Shown here: positions 10,903 through 22,200 of the stretch, piece by piece
How positions within the stretch are numbered: the stretch's first letter is position 1
Layout: each line of letters begins with the position of its first letter
Assembly (NCBI RefSeq): GCF_963259705.1
Contig: NC_081842.1
Span: 38,405,796-38,469,795 of the forward strand
From: Myotis daubentonii
Lineage: Eukaryota; Chordata; Mammalia; Chiroptera; Vespertilionidae
Direction: 5' to 3'
Length of the DNA: 64,000 bases
Notes under the pieces: model-generated
Told to the model about the DNA's origin: nothing
What the model saw: only the letters and a program-made list of their open reading frames with translations
Databases searched by the model: none
Made by a program: the position numbers and the translations under genes

Positions 10903-11115
10903 TGCCCAGCCTGGCCTGTGTGGCTCATTGGATTGAGCATCGTCCTATGCACCAAGTGGTTGTGGTTCAATTCCCAGTCAGGGCACATGATCCAGTTGCA
11001 GACTCAATTCCCAGTAGGGGATGTGCAGGAGGAAATTATTTTCTCTCATAATTGATATTTCTATCTCTCCCTCTCCTTTCCTCTTTCTGAAATCAATTGA
11101 AAAAAATATATATGT
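10903..11115 (+). mobile_element. Ves SINE, older subfamily
   Basis: tRNA-derived head with box A-like 'tgtggctcattggattgag' and box B-like 'ggttcaattcccagtcag', then the Ves tail ('aggaggaaatt', pyrimidine-rich block, 'gaaatcaattgaaaaaa'). It is more diverged than the copies at 27603 or 42028. No clear target duplication. Confidence 0.8.
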
Positions 11116-12638
11116 GTGTGAGAGATGATCTCCATTAGGCAGAGGAAAACAAAACTCAAGGTCAATCAGCTAATGAATGGTGAAGGGTATGTAACCTAGA
11201 TTCCTATGCCAGGTCTGTGTTCACTATCATGCACTACTTCCCAACTCCATGTTAAATGTGGTAAAATAAATAAGTACATAAATAAATAAATACCAAATCA
11301 CACTTGGAAGAGGAGAGGACTGTGGCATGTGGGCAACTTTTAGGCAGGAGTGTGGAGCAGGGTGGAGCTCAGAGCAGTCAGACAGCCAGGCCCAAGTACA
11401 GATTATGAAAATTCTATATGTGTTCAGAGTGGTGCTGGTTAATCTCCACTTGTATTTGATGGAAGGAAATTCTCCAGGGCATTTCTACAGTCTTCTGACA
11501 GCTTCTGTTCAGGATAATCTTTTCAAGGATGTTTGTAGCAAATAGAACTAGTGTCCACCTCCTGGGCAGAGAGCAGATTTGTTTCCTGACCGGGATAATG
11601 TCAATAATGCCCTTCCCAGGGACAAAGGTCAGGCATGTTTGCTAGCATCCCTCTGCAGGAGTTTCCTAAGCTCAGTGTTCCTTGGTGGAGGACAACTCAC
11701 TGCATGTACAGTATCCACCTGGTCTCACCGCCACACGGCCTCCATGGAACTTGGGGAGCGAGGGGGGTTGATACATGCAGGAAGCTCATGCTGCCTGTTG
11801 TACCATGAGTAATTGACTATCTAAATCCATCTGGGCTCCTTGTCTCCTTACCAACTGAATCCATGTGATTGTTGAGAGCTGACCTAACAGCTGTCAGCTG
11901 CTGCTTTGGGGTTGCCTGGCAGTACCACCTGCTCCTTCACCCCATCATTCTCTTCACTTCTCTGCCCTGTGCTGAGTCTGACTTCTAGAAACCACACCCC
12001 CCACCTTCCTTGCCTCTGGCTGCAACTTCAATTGGAAGTTCTTCTTTCATAGCCAGTCTGGCTCACCACATTCCTCTGCAACCCAAAAAGGAAGAGAGTG
12101 TGTCACCCTTGCTAGACCTTGATCATAACACTATCCATTATTGGATCCTTCCAGCCGGCCCAAATCTCTGTATCCAGACTTCAGGAAGCTATCTGCAGCT
12201 AATCTCTTCTGAATGTGCTGACTTTCTTTAAAAATAATTTAAAGCAGGCTTTTATGTATATGAAACAAAGTTTATACATCTATATATATAAGACTGCTTT
12301 GAAAACCTTCAATTACCTGTTTTTCCTCATCTTACCAAAAGTCACTGTAGTAACCTAGGACTTATAGCAGCACAAGAACCTCCATAAGGCGAGGATTTCA
12401 AGTACCCTGGGGATGGCTTCAACTGAACTGTGTTACAAATGCATTATTATTGTGATGGTTATAGAAGTGCTATGGATGGGCATGTTGGTGGACACCATAA
12501 AGATGCCCTCTGTGCCAGTTTGCAGTACTCTGTACCTCTTCTGGCAGGTAGTTATGATCCCCAGTATGAAAATAATGCACTCTAAGCCTTGGTTTAAATA
12601 ATTGTACAGAAAATTAAATAAGCCACAACATAAAACCA
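11116..12638. other. Unassigned sequence
   Basis: No host gene or clear repeat recognised. Contains a short (AAAT)n run near 11266-11293 and several open frames of 60-77 codons without recognisable content. Confidence 0.45.
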
Positions 12639-12913
12639 TCCTATATAATAAAAGGCTAATATGCAAATTGTCCCCTTGACCGAGAGTTCAACCTGGAGTT
12701 CAACTGGGAGTTCAACCAGGAGGTGGAGCTGGCTGGCCAACTGCCCACCCCAGCTGGCCACATCCCCTATTGCCCCTCTACACCCCAATCAGGGGCAGGG
12801 CCGGCCAGCCAGCCACCCTCGGCCCCTCCTCCCAGTGGCCTGGCCTGATCACCCTGATCAGAGTGGGCCAGCTGGACCCCACTGATGCACAAATTCGTTC
12901 ACTGGGCCTTTAA
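12639..12913 (+). mobile_element. Short Helitron (HeliBatN-type), 275 bp
   Basis: Starts TCCTATATAATAAAAGGC with the typical 'taatatgcaaattgtcccct' next. The 3' end is decayed: 'gatgcacaaattcgttcact' for the hairpin and GGGCCTTTAA where GGGCCTCTAG is expected. The flanks are A before and T after. It carries three copies of an 'agttcaac(c)tgg' motif near the 5' end. The decayed end suggests it is older than the other four insertions. Confidence 0.8.
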
Positions 12914-13854
12914 TAAATAAATGAGATCATTTGGGGACCTTAAAATTACAGTTTCCAGTTCAGATTTATAGGAGCATAAAGGGTAAGCTGGAGTTAAGGG
13001 AAACAGAGGAGAAAAAGGTGAAATGCCTCTAGTGTTCACCATTTGAAATTATCTTCTTCTCGCCACCCAGCGCAGCTCTTTCCTCTACAAATGCCTGCCA
13101 GCTCTGGGCTGGAGAACAGCCATAATCAATAACATCCCGGTTTTCAATTGACCGAACAGTCACGATCAACCATTTGGGGATCCCTATCTCTACTGAGTCA
13201 ACAGCTATTTAGCATTTGTTATGCTCTTAGCACAGTGATAAGTGAACCAATAAAAATTCCCAAGTCATTTTAATGGGGATTAAATGGTCATTATAAACCA
13301 AGGTCAGTGTGTCCATTGAACAGTTTCCATCACTGCTGTCCCTTCCAAGAATGGTTTTTGATTCTCTTTTAAGAAATTAGAATCCACAAAGCATCTAGAC
13401 CAATATAGTTCAAGATAAAAACCAGACTCCACACTGATGAACATGAATCTAAACAAGGAGTAGTTTGTAGATAATTTAGCCACTCCATAACCTACATCAG
13501 CAACCTCTCAAGCCTCTCCCCGAAAACGCTCATTATGCCATAAGTTTATTATGCTAATGCAACTGCAAGACCAGTTGCCTATGACTTATCACCTCCCCCA
13601 GAGTCAGATTGTCTTCTCTAAGCCTCGTCGGTACAGAACTGTTTCCGAGGTAGAATATCTACCTAAAGTGTTGTTGCTTATTTCTAATGTGGTGGTTTTG
13701 AGAAAGAGAAAATTATCTCACAATTAGAATAAAAATAAGAAACAAATAGTTTGTTTCTTTTGTTTCTCCTAGCAAGAAAAGCTCTGCTATTGCCATTTTG
13801 AAATTCTTGATGATTTTTTAACAAAGGTCCAATTTATTTTTAATATGTTTTTAT
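12914..13854. other. Unassigned sequence with a conserved-looking part
   Basis: No repeat family recognised over most of it. The part at about 13480-13660 has balanced, low-repeat sequence with TAAT/ATTA core motifs ('tttattatgctaatgcaac') of the kind seen in mammalian conserved noncoding elements. That is an impression only. Confidence 0.3.
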
Positions 13855-14290
13855 TGATTTTTAAACACTTTTAAAAATATATTTTATTGATTTTTTTATA
13901 GAGAGGAAGGGAGAGGGATAGAGAGATAGAAACATCAGTAATGAGAGAGAAACATCGACCAGCTGCCTCCTGCACACCACCCACTGGGGATGTGCCCTCA
14001 ACCAAGGTACATACCCTTGACCAGAATTGAACCTGGGACCTTTTAGTCATCAGGCCGACGCTCTATCCACTGAGCCAAACCAGTTAGGGCATGATTTTTA
14101 GAGAGAGAGAGAGAGAGAGAGGAAGGGAGAGGGAGAGAGAGAAACATTGATCAGCTGCCTCCTGCATACCCCTACTGGGCATCTAGCCCACAACCCTGGC
14201 ATGCGCCTTGACTGGAAATTGGACCTGCAACCTCACTGTATATGGGATGATGCCCAACCAACTGAACCACATGGTCCAGGGCTAATTCAT
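13841..14290 (-). mobile_element. Ves SINE, older subfamily, split by a second SINE
   Basis: Minus-strand Ves copy. Its tail side is at 13841-13863 ('atgtttttattgattttta') and its body resumes at 14101 ('gagagagag...', 'cagctgcctcctgcatac') to the tRNA-like head near 14285. The gap is filled by the SINE at 13864-14091. The (AG)n run at 14101-14122 belongs to this copy. Confidence 0.75.
13864..14091 (-). mobile_element. Ves SINE inserted into another Ves SINE
   Basis: Full-length minus-strand Ves copy ending in the head 'ctgagccaaaccagttaggg'. It is flanked by the 9-bp direct repeat TGATTTTTA at 13855-13863 and 14092-14100, which is a target-site duplication made in the tail of the older SINE. 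This gives a clear relative age. Confidence 0.88.
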
Positions 14291-14455
14291 TTTATACTGG
14301 ATCCTGCAATACTGGTCATTAAATACACAACTGGTCAGTGAAAGCAAATGGTGAAGAAAGATTTATGCCAAACTTTGAATATTTAGGAGCCAGAGAATTT
14401 AAGAAAAATGAGGGAAGGTGCTTAAATTTTATAAATATCCTTTCTGTGAAAACAC

Positions 14456-14494
<39 letters not shown>

Positions 14495-14497
14495 ATC
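14456..14497 (+). repeat. (AAAT)n microsatellite
   Basis: About ten perfect AAAT units, probably grown from an A-rich tail. Confidence 0.95.
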
Positions 14498-14789
14498 TAA
14501 TAAATTAAATTCTGAAATAATTTCCTAAAATGGTTCCAAAAATTAAATTAGTCTACTTTTGCTCTGCCCCTTCTTCTTTGGCTTAAGAAAGTAGTATTTA
14601 TTCCTCACTCTGCATCACTACTTCAGCCTCCAGAAAGGATTTAGTATCATATACAAACCAGATAATAAGCTTTTAATTGTCATAGAATTCCACAAGATGT
14701 CAGCCTTGGGCTGAAATAATAAATCCAACACTAGGAGTCAGTTTTCATTAAAAAACTAAAGATTCCAGGACTCTCTGGATCTGTAGTAA

Positions 14790-15000
14790 TATAGTGCTTA
14801 CTATGTGCTAGAATCGTAACATACATTATTTCTAATCTTTAAAATAACCATGTATTAATTTAAATTCCCATTTTACACTTGAATAAGCCAAGTTTCATAG
14901 AAGTTTAGCCAATTTCCTAAGGCATGCAGCTAATAAGAGCCAGAGTCAATATTTTTAAAAAAGACTATCTGAGTCCAAATTCTGTGCATTTTATACTTCA
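14790..15000 (+). mobile_element. MIR SINE
   Basis: MIR landmarks 'gtgcttactatgtgctagaa', 'attcccattttacacttgaa' and 'catgcagctaataagagcca' in the correct order. Confidence 0.65.
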
Positions 15001-15294
15001 TCATACATTGGCAAGGCATCAAACAAAGAAAATAGGCAAAGGTGTTCAGAGTGTAGATACAAAACAAACTCTGGGATCTCTCTCCTGTCCAGGTTCTCTC
15101 TGTGCCAGCTAAGGGTGGCTAGGGTGCCACACTAGGTCCCAAAGCATCAACCTAGCAACTGCCCTCTCCTGAGTTTGTGAAAACAGCAGGGACACCCATC
15201 AGGGCCACTCCCAGAGATATCTAAGCCCTGAAGAAAGACATTCAGTAAAACTTTATTGTTTTTGACCATCATTTATTATTAATACTAGGGGCCC
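15001..15294. other. Unassigned sequence
   Basis: Nothing recognised. Confidence 0.5.
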
Positions 15295-15359
15295 GGTGCA
15301 CGAAATCCGTGCACTGGGTGTGGGGAGTGTCCCTCAGCCCAGCCTGCCCCCTCTCATGT

Positions 15360-15960
15360 ACTGGGAGCCCTCAGGCGTTGACCCCCATCACCCTCCAATC
15401 GCAGGATCGGCCCCTTGCCCAGGCCTGACGCCTCCGCCAGAGGCGTAGACCCCCATCACCCTCCGATCGCCTGATCGGCCCCTTGCCCAGGCCTGACGCC
15501 TCCGCCACAGGTGTCAGGCTTGGACAGGGGAATTCCATCTCCCCCCGATCACTGGCTCTGGCCCCCGCCCAGGCCTGAGGCCTCTGGCCCAGGAATCATG
15601 CCTGGGCAGGGGACCCCCATCTCCCTCTGATCGCTTGCTCCACCCCCCGCCCAAGCCTGACGCCTCTGACCCAGGCTTCAGGCCTGGGCAAGGGGACCGT
15701 CATATCCCCCCAATCCCCGGCTCCGCCCCCCGCCCAGGCCTGATGCCTCGGCCAGATGAGTTGACCCTCATCACCCTCCGATCACCAATCACCGGATCGG
15801 CCCCTTTACCAGGCCTGAGGCCTCTGGCAGAGGTGTCAGGCCTGGGCAGGGGACCCCCAGCTCCCCGTGGTTGCAGGCTCCGCCCCTGCCTAGGCCTAAC
15901 GCCTCTGGCTGAGGTGTCCAGCCCGGGCAGCTGGGACCCGCAGCTGCAGCGGCCCCGCGA
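15360..15960 (-). repeat. GC-rich tandem array inside Helitron, about 75-80 bp units
   Basis: Diverged repeats of 'ggcctgggcaggggaccccc', 'atctccctctgatc', 'gctccgccccccgccc' and 'aggcctgatgcctc'. Open frames of 208 codons (+, 15635-16261) and 116 codons (-) run through it, with proline/arginine-rich translations typical of GC-rich repeats. Confidence 0.8.
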
Positions 15961-16266
15961 TCGTGGGCTCCGCTTTAGGCCCAGGCAAGGGACCCCTAGC
16001 TCCCGGGACTGCCAGCTTCGACCATGTCCAGCTCCCATCGCTGGCTCCACCCCTACTTCCTGCTATCACTGGCCAGGGCGGCAAAGGCGCCTGATTCTCC
16101 AATCATGGCGGGGGGGCAGGGCAAAGGCGGCCCCAGGGCCGCCTTTGCCCTGCCCCCCAGCTCTTAGCTCCCCCCTGGGTTTCCGATCACTGTCAGTGGC
16201 AGGGGGCTTCTTCCTGCTTTCCCTTTCGCCTCCCTGCATTGTGCCTACATATGCAAATTAACCGCC

Positions 16267-16345
16267 ATCTTATTGGCAGTTAACTGCCAATCTTAGTTGG
16301 CAGTTAACTGCCAATCATAGTTGGCAGTTAACTGCCAATCATAGT
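16267..16345 (+). repeat. Palindromic minisatellite near Helitron 5' end, 26-bp unit
   Basis: About three copies of 'ttggcagttaactgccaatc' plus 'atagtt'. Each unit contains the palindrome TTGGCAGTTAACTGCCAA, so single strands could fold into hairpins. The sister element at 52936-52990 has fewer copies. Confidence 0.88.
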
Positions 16346-16434
16346 TGGCAGTTAATTTGCATATAGCCCTGATTAGCCAATGAAAAGGGTATCGTCGTAC
16401 ACCAATTACCATTTTTCTCTTTTATTAGATAGGA

Positions 16435-16794
16435 TTATTGTTACTATATAGCATTAGGTTAATATCAGAGGTAATGTTCAGAGTAAATCATGGACTTTAA
16501 TACTATTGCTGCTTCCAGATGTTTCTGGTTAGAAAAGCATCTGCAAGGTGCCTCTCTATACCTGTTTTTTTTTTTTTTAACCAGACCTACAAACTCAGCC
16601 CCCTCCCCTCTAAGGCTCTGGAACCATTCTTCCTTTATTTAGAAGGCAATTCAACATGCAGTTTACCTACTGGTGTGTTCTGATCAACACTGTAGGTGAG
16701 CCTATTCCCAAGACAAAACCCTTCTTTGCACCATTTCTGACATTTGGATCCATTTCCTTATTGCCTTGAACCTGAATCCCTTCCCATGGGAAGG
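16435..16794. other. Unassigned sequence
   Basis: Contains a poly(T) run at 16566-16578. No gene or repeat family recognised. Confidence 0.45.
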
Positions 16795-17150
16795 CAGTAA
16801 AAAGCACAAGAATTAATATTTCAAACTCTGAGTTTGAGTCCTGGTACCATCCCTTTAGGGTGACCAACCATCTTGATTTTCCTGGCACTGTCCTGGTTTT
16901 AACATTAGAAATCCATTGTTCCAGGAAATCCATCAGTCAAGGACAAACTCAGATGGCTAGTTGCTCTAAATTCACTTCCTAACTCTGTAACCTTGAACAA
17001 GTTACCTAAGCTCTCAAAATCTGACATGCAAAATGGGCAAAATACTAATATTTATTCCATCATGTCATTGTGAAGATTAAATGAGGTGTGTGCACAGGGC
17101 TTAGCATAGGATAAGCATGCAATACACTTTAGTTAATATTATTATTCATG
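16795..17150 (-). mobile_element. MIR SINE, minus strand, interrupted
   Basis: Minus-strand MIR: 'actctgagtttgagtcctgg', then after a gap 'ctaactctgtaaccttgaac', 'aagttacctaagctct', 'caaaatgggcaaaatac' and 'gaagattaaatgaggtgtg'. About 110 bp (near 16856-16968) that do not belong to MIR separate the two parts. They begin 'agggtgaccaaccatcttg', like small palindromic mammalian DNA elements. Confidence 0.65.
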
Positions 17151-17570
17151 ACCCAACCTGTCCATAATTCTTCCAGAGCATCCAAGGCTGTAGGACTGCT
17201 TTGTTGTTGCCAATCCCTTCCCGAACAGAGAAGTGCTACCTGGAACACTCCCAGATCTCTGCCTTCCCTTGCCCTTGCGTTTTCATATTTCCTGTTCATA
17301 TATCAACTCTCCTCTGTAAGAAGTCTCTGGATCTCTTTGTTTTTAAGCATCAGTGACAGCTCACACTTCCAAAAGCCTCTGGAGCCACAGCCAGTGATCA
17401 TGGGTGACAGTAAGGCCTATCCTAGTGGTGCCCAAAATCTGAGTGTAATTGAGAACATACAACTTGATTCCATTCACTGGAGCAACATGGAGCTAGCCTC
17501 AGGAATAATTTTGTTGACTTGGCCAATAATCCTTCTCAATCCAACTGTATCGAATGTCCTGTGTAATTAA
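17148..17570 (+). other. Unassigned 140-codon open frame
   Basis: Longest ATG frame in the window outside a recognised repeat. The translation is rich in Ser and Leu with a hydrophobic stretch near residues 45-68. I recognise no family. There is no evidence of splicing or a promoter. Chance open frame is the most likely reading, but no known repeat explains the DNA either. Confidence 0.15.
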
Positions 17571-19200
17571 AGATCTTCCTCCAACCAAGCATTTAACGGC
17601 TGTCATGTTTGACTACACTTTGACACATATATCTTCATCATCATTGCAAATATTGTTTTTTTACTACTTTATAGAAAAATTATGCATAATTAGATTCAGT
17701 TTCACCTTATAAAATATATTTTTTGCAACAAGAAAATAACACATGGTTAGAAGTGGTGCCTACTCTATTTTCTTTTTCTATCTTGTGTACACTTTTATTT
17801 ATGTTCAAACACATAAAAATATATGTATATATTGCCTCACTTAGGAAAGCTTGCCAAGACATTCTGGCTATCTGTTATCTACCACTCATAAAATCATAAC
17901 CAAGAGCATACAACTAAAAATGGTATGCTTTATTTCTATCTTCTAAAGAGATACTCAAGGTTTATATTACTGTTTATAGGATAACATCTTTCACTAGATT
18001 TTTAGACTTTTTTCATTTTAAGTGAAATCAATACCTCAGAACAGTAGTATCTATATTTCGTTTGTTTTTATCTCCTCATCCAAATGCCTTAGTCATCATC
18101 CAAATACCTGATTTGCACTGGAGAGGTGGTTTGAATGATTCTCAATGCAGATTTCTATGTAGTTCAATTCCACCTTCTTCATGAGACTCGACTGAAGTTC
18201 TCACACACAGGAGACTTCATTCTCCCCACTCCACCCTTCTGGACAACTCCTCTGAGAGCTAAAGTCCCCACTGACCCTGGGGCAGAGACTCACCTATCTG
18301 GACAACTATGCCTGTTCTCGCAGCTGGCTGCACAGACTCAATTCAAAGGAACATGTGGGGCTGGGGTCTTTGTTAGTTCAGTTGGTGAGGCTCTAACTGA
18401 AGGACCATGTGCTTCTGGCGAGCCTTCTGAATTTGGAGCCCCAATCCAAAGGTGACATGATTTCACAGAAACTTTCAGAGAATTAAGGTATTGCAATAGA
18501 TGATCTCTCTATTAACTTCCAAACTTCAGATTTTATGACTCAGCAATTTAAATGGAATGCACCTAAGCTATGTAAATCACAATATTTATATGGTGAAGAA
18601 TGAAGATGTAATACTGGGAATCTTCTGACAACCAGGCTCTGGCTTCTGAAAGAGTCAATCGGGATACCGCATGGTGAGAGAAAATGATGGCAGGAGCTTG
18701 AGAGTGGGACGAGAAAGAAGAACTTTAAGGTACTTTTCTTTCACATGTTCCAAGTGACTGTGTCAGCATTACTCAGTCATCAGGATGGCCAATATATTGT
18801 CAGGAGAACCAGAAGCAAGGGAAAGCAACCACCTAATGGAAGAACAGTCTTACAATCCTATTCTAAATCAATGAGTTAAAGAATACCTTGGTGATTTAAA
18901 GGTGAATGTATTACATCATCTCAATGAATGTTTTTCTCGTTGTGGACATGTGTCCTTGAGATATCCCTGGAAATGAAGCTTCATGGGGCATAGAATCCCA
19001 GACCCTTAGAATGTCAGAGCTAAGAACCTAAGGTAATTATCTGTCCAGCACACTCATTTTACAGATGAGAACACAGCCCAAATGGTGAAGCACAGATTTA
19101 TCTGGACAGTTATCCTCTCCAGCAAGGTTTCAGGAATATGAATTTTCATTATCAGAAAGAAGACAGGTGGCAAATTACAAGTTTTAAATGTGATCATCAT
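17571..19200. other. Unassigned AT-rich sequence
   Basis: No gene recognised. A short MIR-like patch ('cagcacactcattttacaga') lies near 19045. Confidence 0.45.
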
Positions 19201-19204
19201 CAGT

Positions 19205-19227
19205 AAAATAAATAAATAAATAAATAA

Positions 19228-19263
<36 letters not shown>

Positions 19264-19267
19264 AAAT
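19205..19267 (+). repeat. (AAAT)n microsatellite with interruptions
   Basis: About 15 AAAT units with two AAT interruptions. Confidence 0.95.
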
Positions 19268-20132
19268 CCCTTGTTCTTGACCTCTTAATTATTGAACCAG
19301 TTCCAAATTAGTAAGGTGGCCATTAAGCTTGAACTTAAATCAAAAAGGGACAAAGAAATATATGTTATCTCAAAAAGAGAAATACATGGAGGATCTTCCA
19401 GCTTATCATCCACAACTTTTTGTACCATTATGCATTCATGAGTCCTAATTTTACTTCTGTGATCTGTATCAGCACACTCCATTTCAAGTGGCTCTCATTA
19501 TCATCTAAGACCTAGTGCAGCGCTCCTCAAGTACCTCTATTTCCAGGGGACATGCAAACTTTGTGAGAGTCAGAAAGTCCTGTGCAATCTCACACTGCTC
19601 CATTAACATAATTATTTCAACATTCGGGAGAAAGAGTCCAGCAATTTAAGATGTTTATGTCTACAAGTAGCTCCTTAACTGCCCCTTAACCATATAGCAT
19701 GGAAGACCCACTGATTCATTGCTCATCACCATCTTATCAATATTCAAAGTATCTTCAACCTCTTTAAACTGTTTCTCACAAGTGTTAGCTTCCTGCCTGT
19801 AATTTCTGTCCTGAAGCAATTTTATTCTATTCATTTAGAAATCTAGACACTTTCATATAATCAATCTTAATTACTCCCCCGTGCATGGAATAATTATTTC
19901 CTAAGAAAATTAGTTGGTGACTCTAAAGAATGATGTAAGCATCTGGCAGCACCAACTGTAATGGGTGTCCCAATCTTTAAGTCTGTAACTTAATCACCAC
20001 CAGAATGAAACACAATGCTCATACCGGATGATGTGTAATGATATGATGATGCTCCAGATTTTGTAAAATCTTATTTTATTTTCATATTTGTTATATGACT
20101 TATTTCTAAATCAGAAGATTATCTCTTCCCAC
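19268..20132. other. Unassigned sequence
   Basis: No repeat family or gene recognised. Confidence 0.45.
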
Positions 20133-20367
20133 AAAATCAAAGTTGACAATTTCCCAAGAAAATAGGAACGTCAAAGGAAGCCTTACTTATATTTGGATCC
20201 CTCAAAGGTAGTTGTGGAATGATAACTTTACCAAGAGTAAAACAAAACTTGCCACTCTGAAACCCCAACCTGACTTATAGAAAATCCTTCCTCTAAGGGC
20301 CCCACTTATTCATTCTTTCATTTATTTAACAAACTTTTAGTGAGCACCTACTGTATGCCAGGCACTA
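20133..20367 (+). repeat. Local direct duplication 1, longer copy (235 bp)
   Basis: Matches 21085-21284 at about 96% over the shared part, from 'aagttgacaatttcccaaga' to 'gtatgccaggcacta'. It has 35 bp (around 20277-20311) that the other copy lacks. It is probably the donor, because its 3' part continues smoothly into an L2-like sequence ('gggattcagaaacaaaaagt'), while the other copy sits inside a MIR. Confidence 0.88.
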
Positions 20368-20460
20368 GGTCAACATTGGGGATTCAGAAACAAAAAGTTA
20401 TGTTCTTTCTCTCAAGGAGTTCATCAATCAGATGGGTTAACAAATAATTACACAGCTTTA
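20310..20460 (+). mobile_element. L2-like LINE fragment
   Basis: 'ttagtgagcacctactgtat', 'gccaggcactagg', 'ggattcagaaac' and 'ctctcaaggagttcatc' follow the L2 3' end wording ('gggatacagcagtgaac', 'ccctcaaggagctcac'). Confidence 0.55.
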
Positions 20461-21011
20461 CTCACATGTATGCCTAGAATAAAATGCTTATATAATTGAT
20501 CACCAGACTGCCCAGATCAACCTTCAATCCTTTTTATGCTTGGGAAATTGATACTTTAATCTCTGCCTATCTTTTCAAAGCCTAACAATTTCACACTTTA
20601 TGTGGCCCTTTCAATAGCACCTAGCCTTTTACAAAATAATCAATCCCTCACTACAAAGGTGCCTCAAGTTATTAACCAGCCAATTTCACATCTCACAGGA
20701 ATTTATAACTGACCCCCCCGCAACACACACACACATATACGCACACAGCCTTTGCTACAAAGCCAGTCTAGAGAGTGAATCTCTTGATTGCTTCAGGTTC
20801 CTCCAGCCTGTAGACACTGCACCACTACAAGTGACAGAAAATGATTCCAGTTGCCACCCAATAGTCCCAATGAATTTTGGAAACATCAGGTTGGCCTAAT
20901 GACATTATGAAGACTGATAGTAATTAGTAATTAAACCAAACCCCAGCCATGGGACTGGGGTTTAGAAGCATGAATATTCTACTTACAGAGATGTAAGATC
21001 TCGAAAATATT
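20461..21011. other. Unassigned sequence
   Basis: Short CA-rich run near 20724-20745. Nothing else recognised. Confidence 0.45.
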
Positions 21012-21370
21012 GTTACTGAGTTCTTGTCACATACCAGGCACTGTGTTTCAAAGTATTTATCAGTTCTTATTTAACCCTTACAAAAAAATCGAAGTTGACA
21101 ATTTCCCAAGAAAATAGGAACGTCAAAGAAAGTCTTACTTATATTTGGATCCCTCAAAGGTCGTCGTGGAATGATAACTTTACCAAGAGTAAAACAAAAC
21201 TTGCCACTCTGAAACCCCAACCTGACTTATTCTTTCATTCATTTAACAAACTTTTAGTGAGCACCTACTGTGTGCCAGGCACTATCCCCATTTTAAACAT
21301 AAGGCAACTGAGGCCAAATAACTTACCCAAGGCAATGCATAGTAAGTGGTGAAATCCTGATCAAAAGTCT
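21012..21370 (+). mobile_element. MIR SINE interrupted by a templated insert
   Basis: The left half (21012-21084: 'ataccaggcactgtgtttca', 'cttatttaacccttacaa') and right half (21285-21365: 'tccccattttaaacataagg', 'caactgaggcc', 'ataacttacccaaggc') together make one MIR. About 25 bp of MIR between them are missing and replaced by the 200-bp copy at 21085-21284. Confidence 0.7.
21085..21284 (+). repeat. Local direct duplication 1, shorter copy inserted in a MIR
   Basis: 200-bp copy of 20133-20367 with a 35-bp internal deletion. There is no target duplication, no poly(A) tail and no inverted termini. Short shared bases occur at both joints (ACAAAA on the left, CTA on the right). This fits repair by template switching rather than transposition. 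Confidence 0.85.
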
Positions 21371-22200
21371 ACTGTGTAAGAGGGCATAGAGAAACTGGAA
21401 CCCAAGGTCTCAGGGTGGAACTGTGTCAAGACACCTGAATATTGAACTTTACTTGTATTTCCTTTGAAGACAACATTGTGTTTAGATTTTGGTCAATGCC
21501 AAGTGTCATGGGAAATATGTTAGCCACACAAATTTGTCCCTAAGTTATCAGAGCCTGATTTACACAGGCAGCTTCCAAATTCTGCCATCTCTGTTGTAAC
21601 ACAATGCCTATTTATAAAGCTTATCCATGATGTGGATATAGGAGAGAGTGAAGAGTTCTGGAAGGATCAATTGAACTACAAAAAAATAGATGCTCAGTTT
21701 GCACCATCATTGGCTAACTAAAGCTAGCCCATTATTTTCAGGTAGGTGTGGAATGGCTGGTGTCATTGGGAGAACGTTTTTATTCTGCTTCAGGAACTTG
21801 TAATTCCTTGTTTATTCTTGAGGAACTGTCCTGATCGCCTCATGTCCGATTAGTAGAGACCCCCATTCATTGCCTCGAGTTTCCACTAAAGTGGAGCACA
21901 AAGCCAACCATCTTTAACATCCAGAAATGAACCTCTGGGTCACACAGAAGTGTGTGTAGTTGAGAACTGTAGCAGACAGCCCCAGGGACCCACCATGATT
22001 AATGGCACCAATATGAAGTACTATGTCTGTCATCTGGGGGCAAGGTTTGTGATAATGGCATATCCCTCCTTTCAATTCTCGCTTTCCTGTTAGGAAAAAC
22101 TGCTTATTTATATCCTCTGAGGATGCTCCTAACAAGACAGATATTCCATCCTACTTTTAAGGAGGAAGGAAAAAAAAAGCAATTGCAGGAGTTCAAGAAA
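21371..22200. other. Unassigned sequence
   Basis: No gene or repeat family recognised. Confidence 0.45.

Larger units (their letters stand above)
15295..16434 (-). mobile_element. Helitron (HeliBat-type, non-autonomous), 1,140 bp
   Basis: On the minus strand it starts TCCTATCTAATAAAAGAG at 16434 and ends at CTAG (15295-15298) preceded by the GTGCACGGATTTCGTGCAC hairpin. The flanks are A at 15294 (T on the element strand) and T at 16435, matching an A^T site. It contains no Rep/helicase gene. The interior holds diverged 75-80 bp GC-rich units (about 15360-15960) and a short palindromic array (16267-16345). It is the same subfamily as the element at 51855-53071, which is also minus strand. Confidence 0.92.

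Noticed and set aside
15635..16261. 208-codon open frame, the longest in the window
   Set aside because: It runs through GC-rich tandem units of a Helitron, on the strand opposite to the element. The translation is low-complexity Pro/Arg/Leu with no domain, and it is disrupted in the sister copy at 51855.
16267..16345. Possible operator-like palindromes
   Set aside because: They repeat as a tandem array inside a Helitron and occur in its sister copy, so they belong to the element.
19205..19267. Possible SINE tail
   Set aside because: No SINE body is adjacent, so it is listed as a plain microsatellite.
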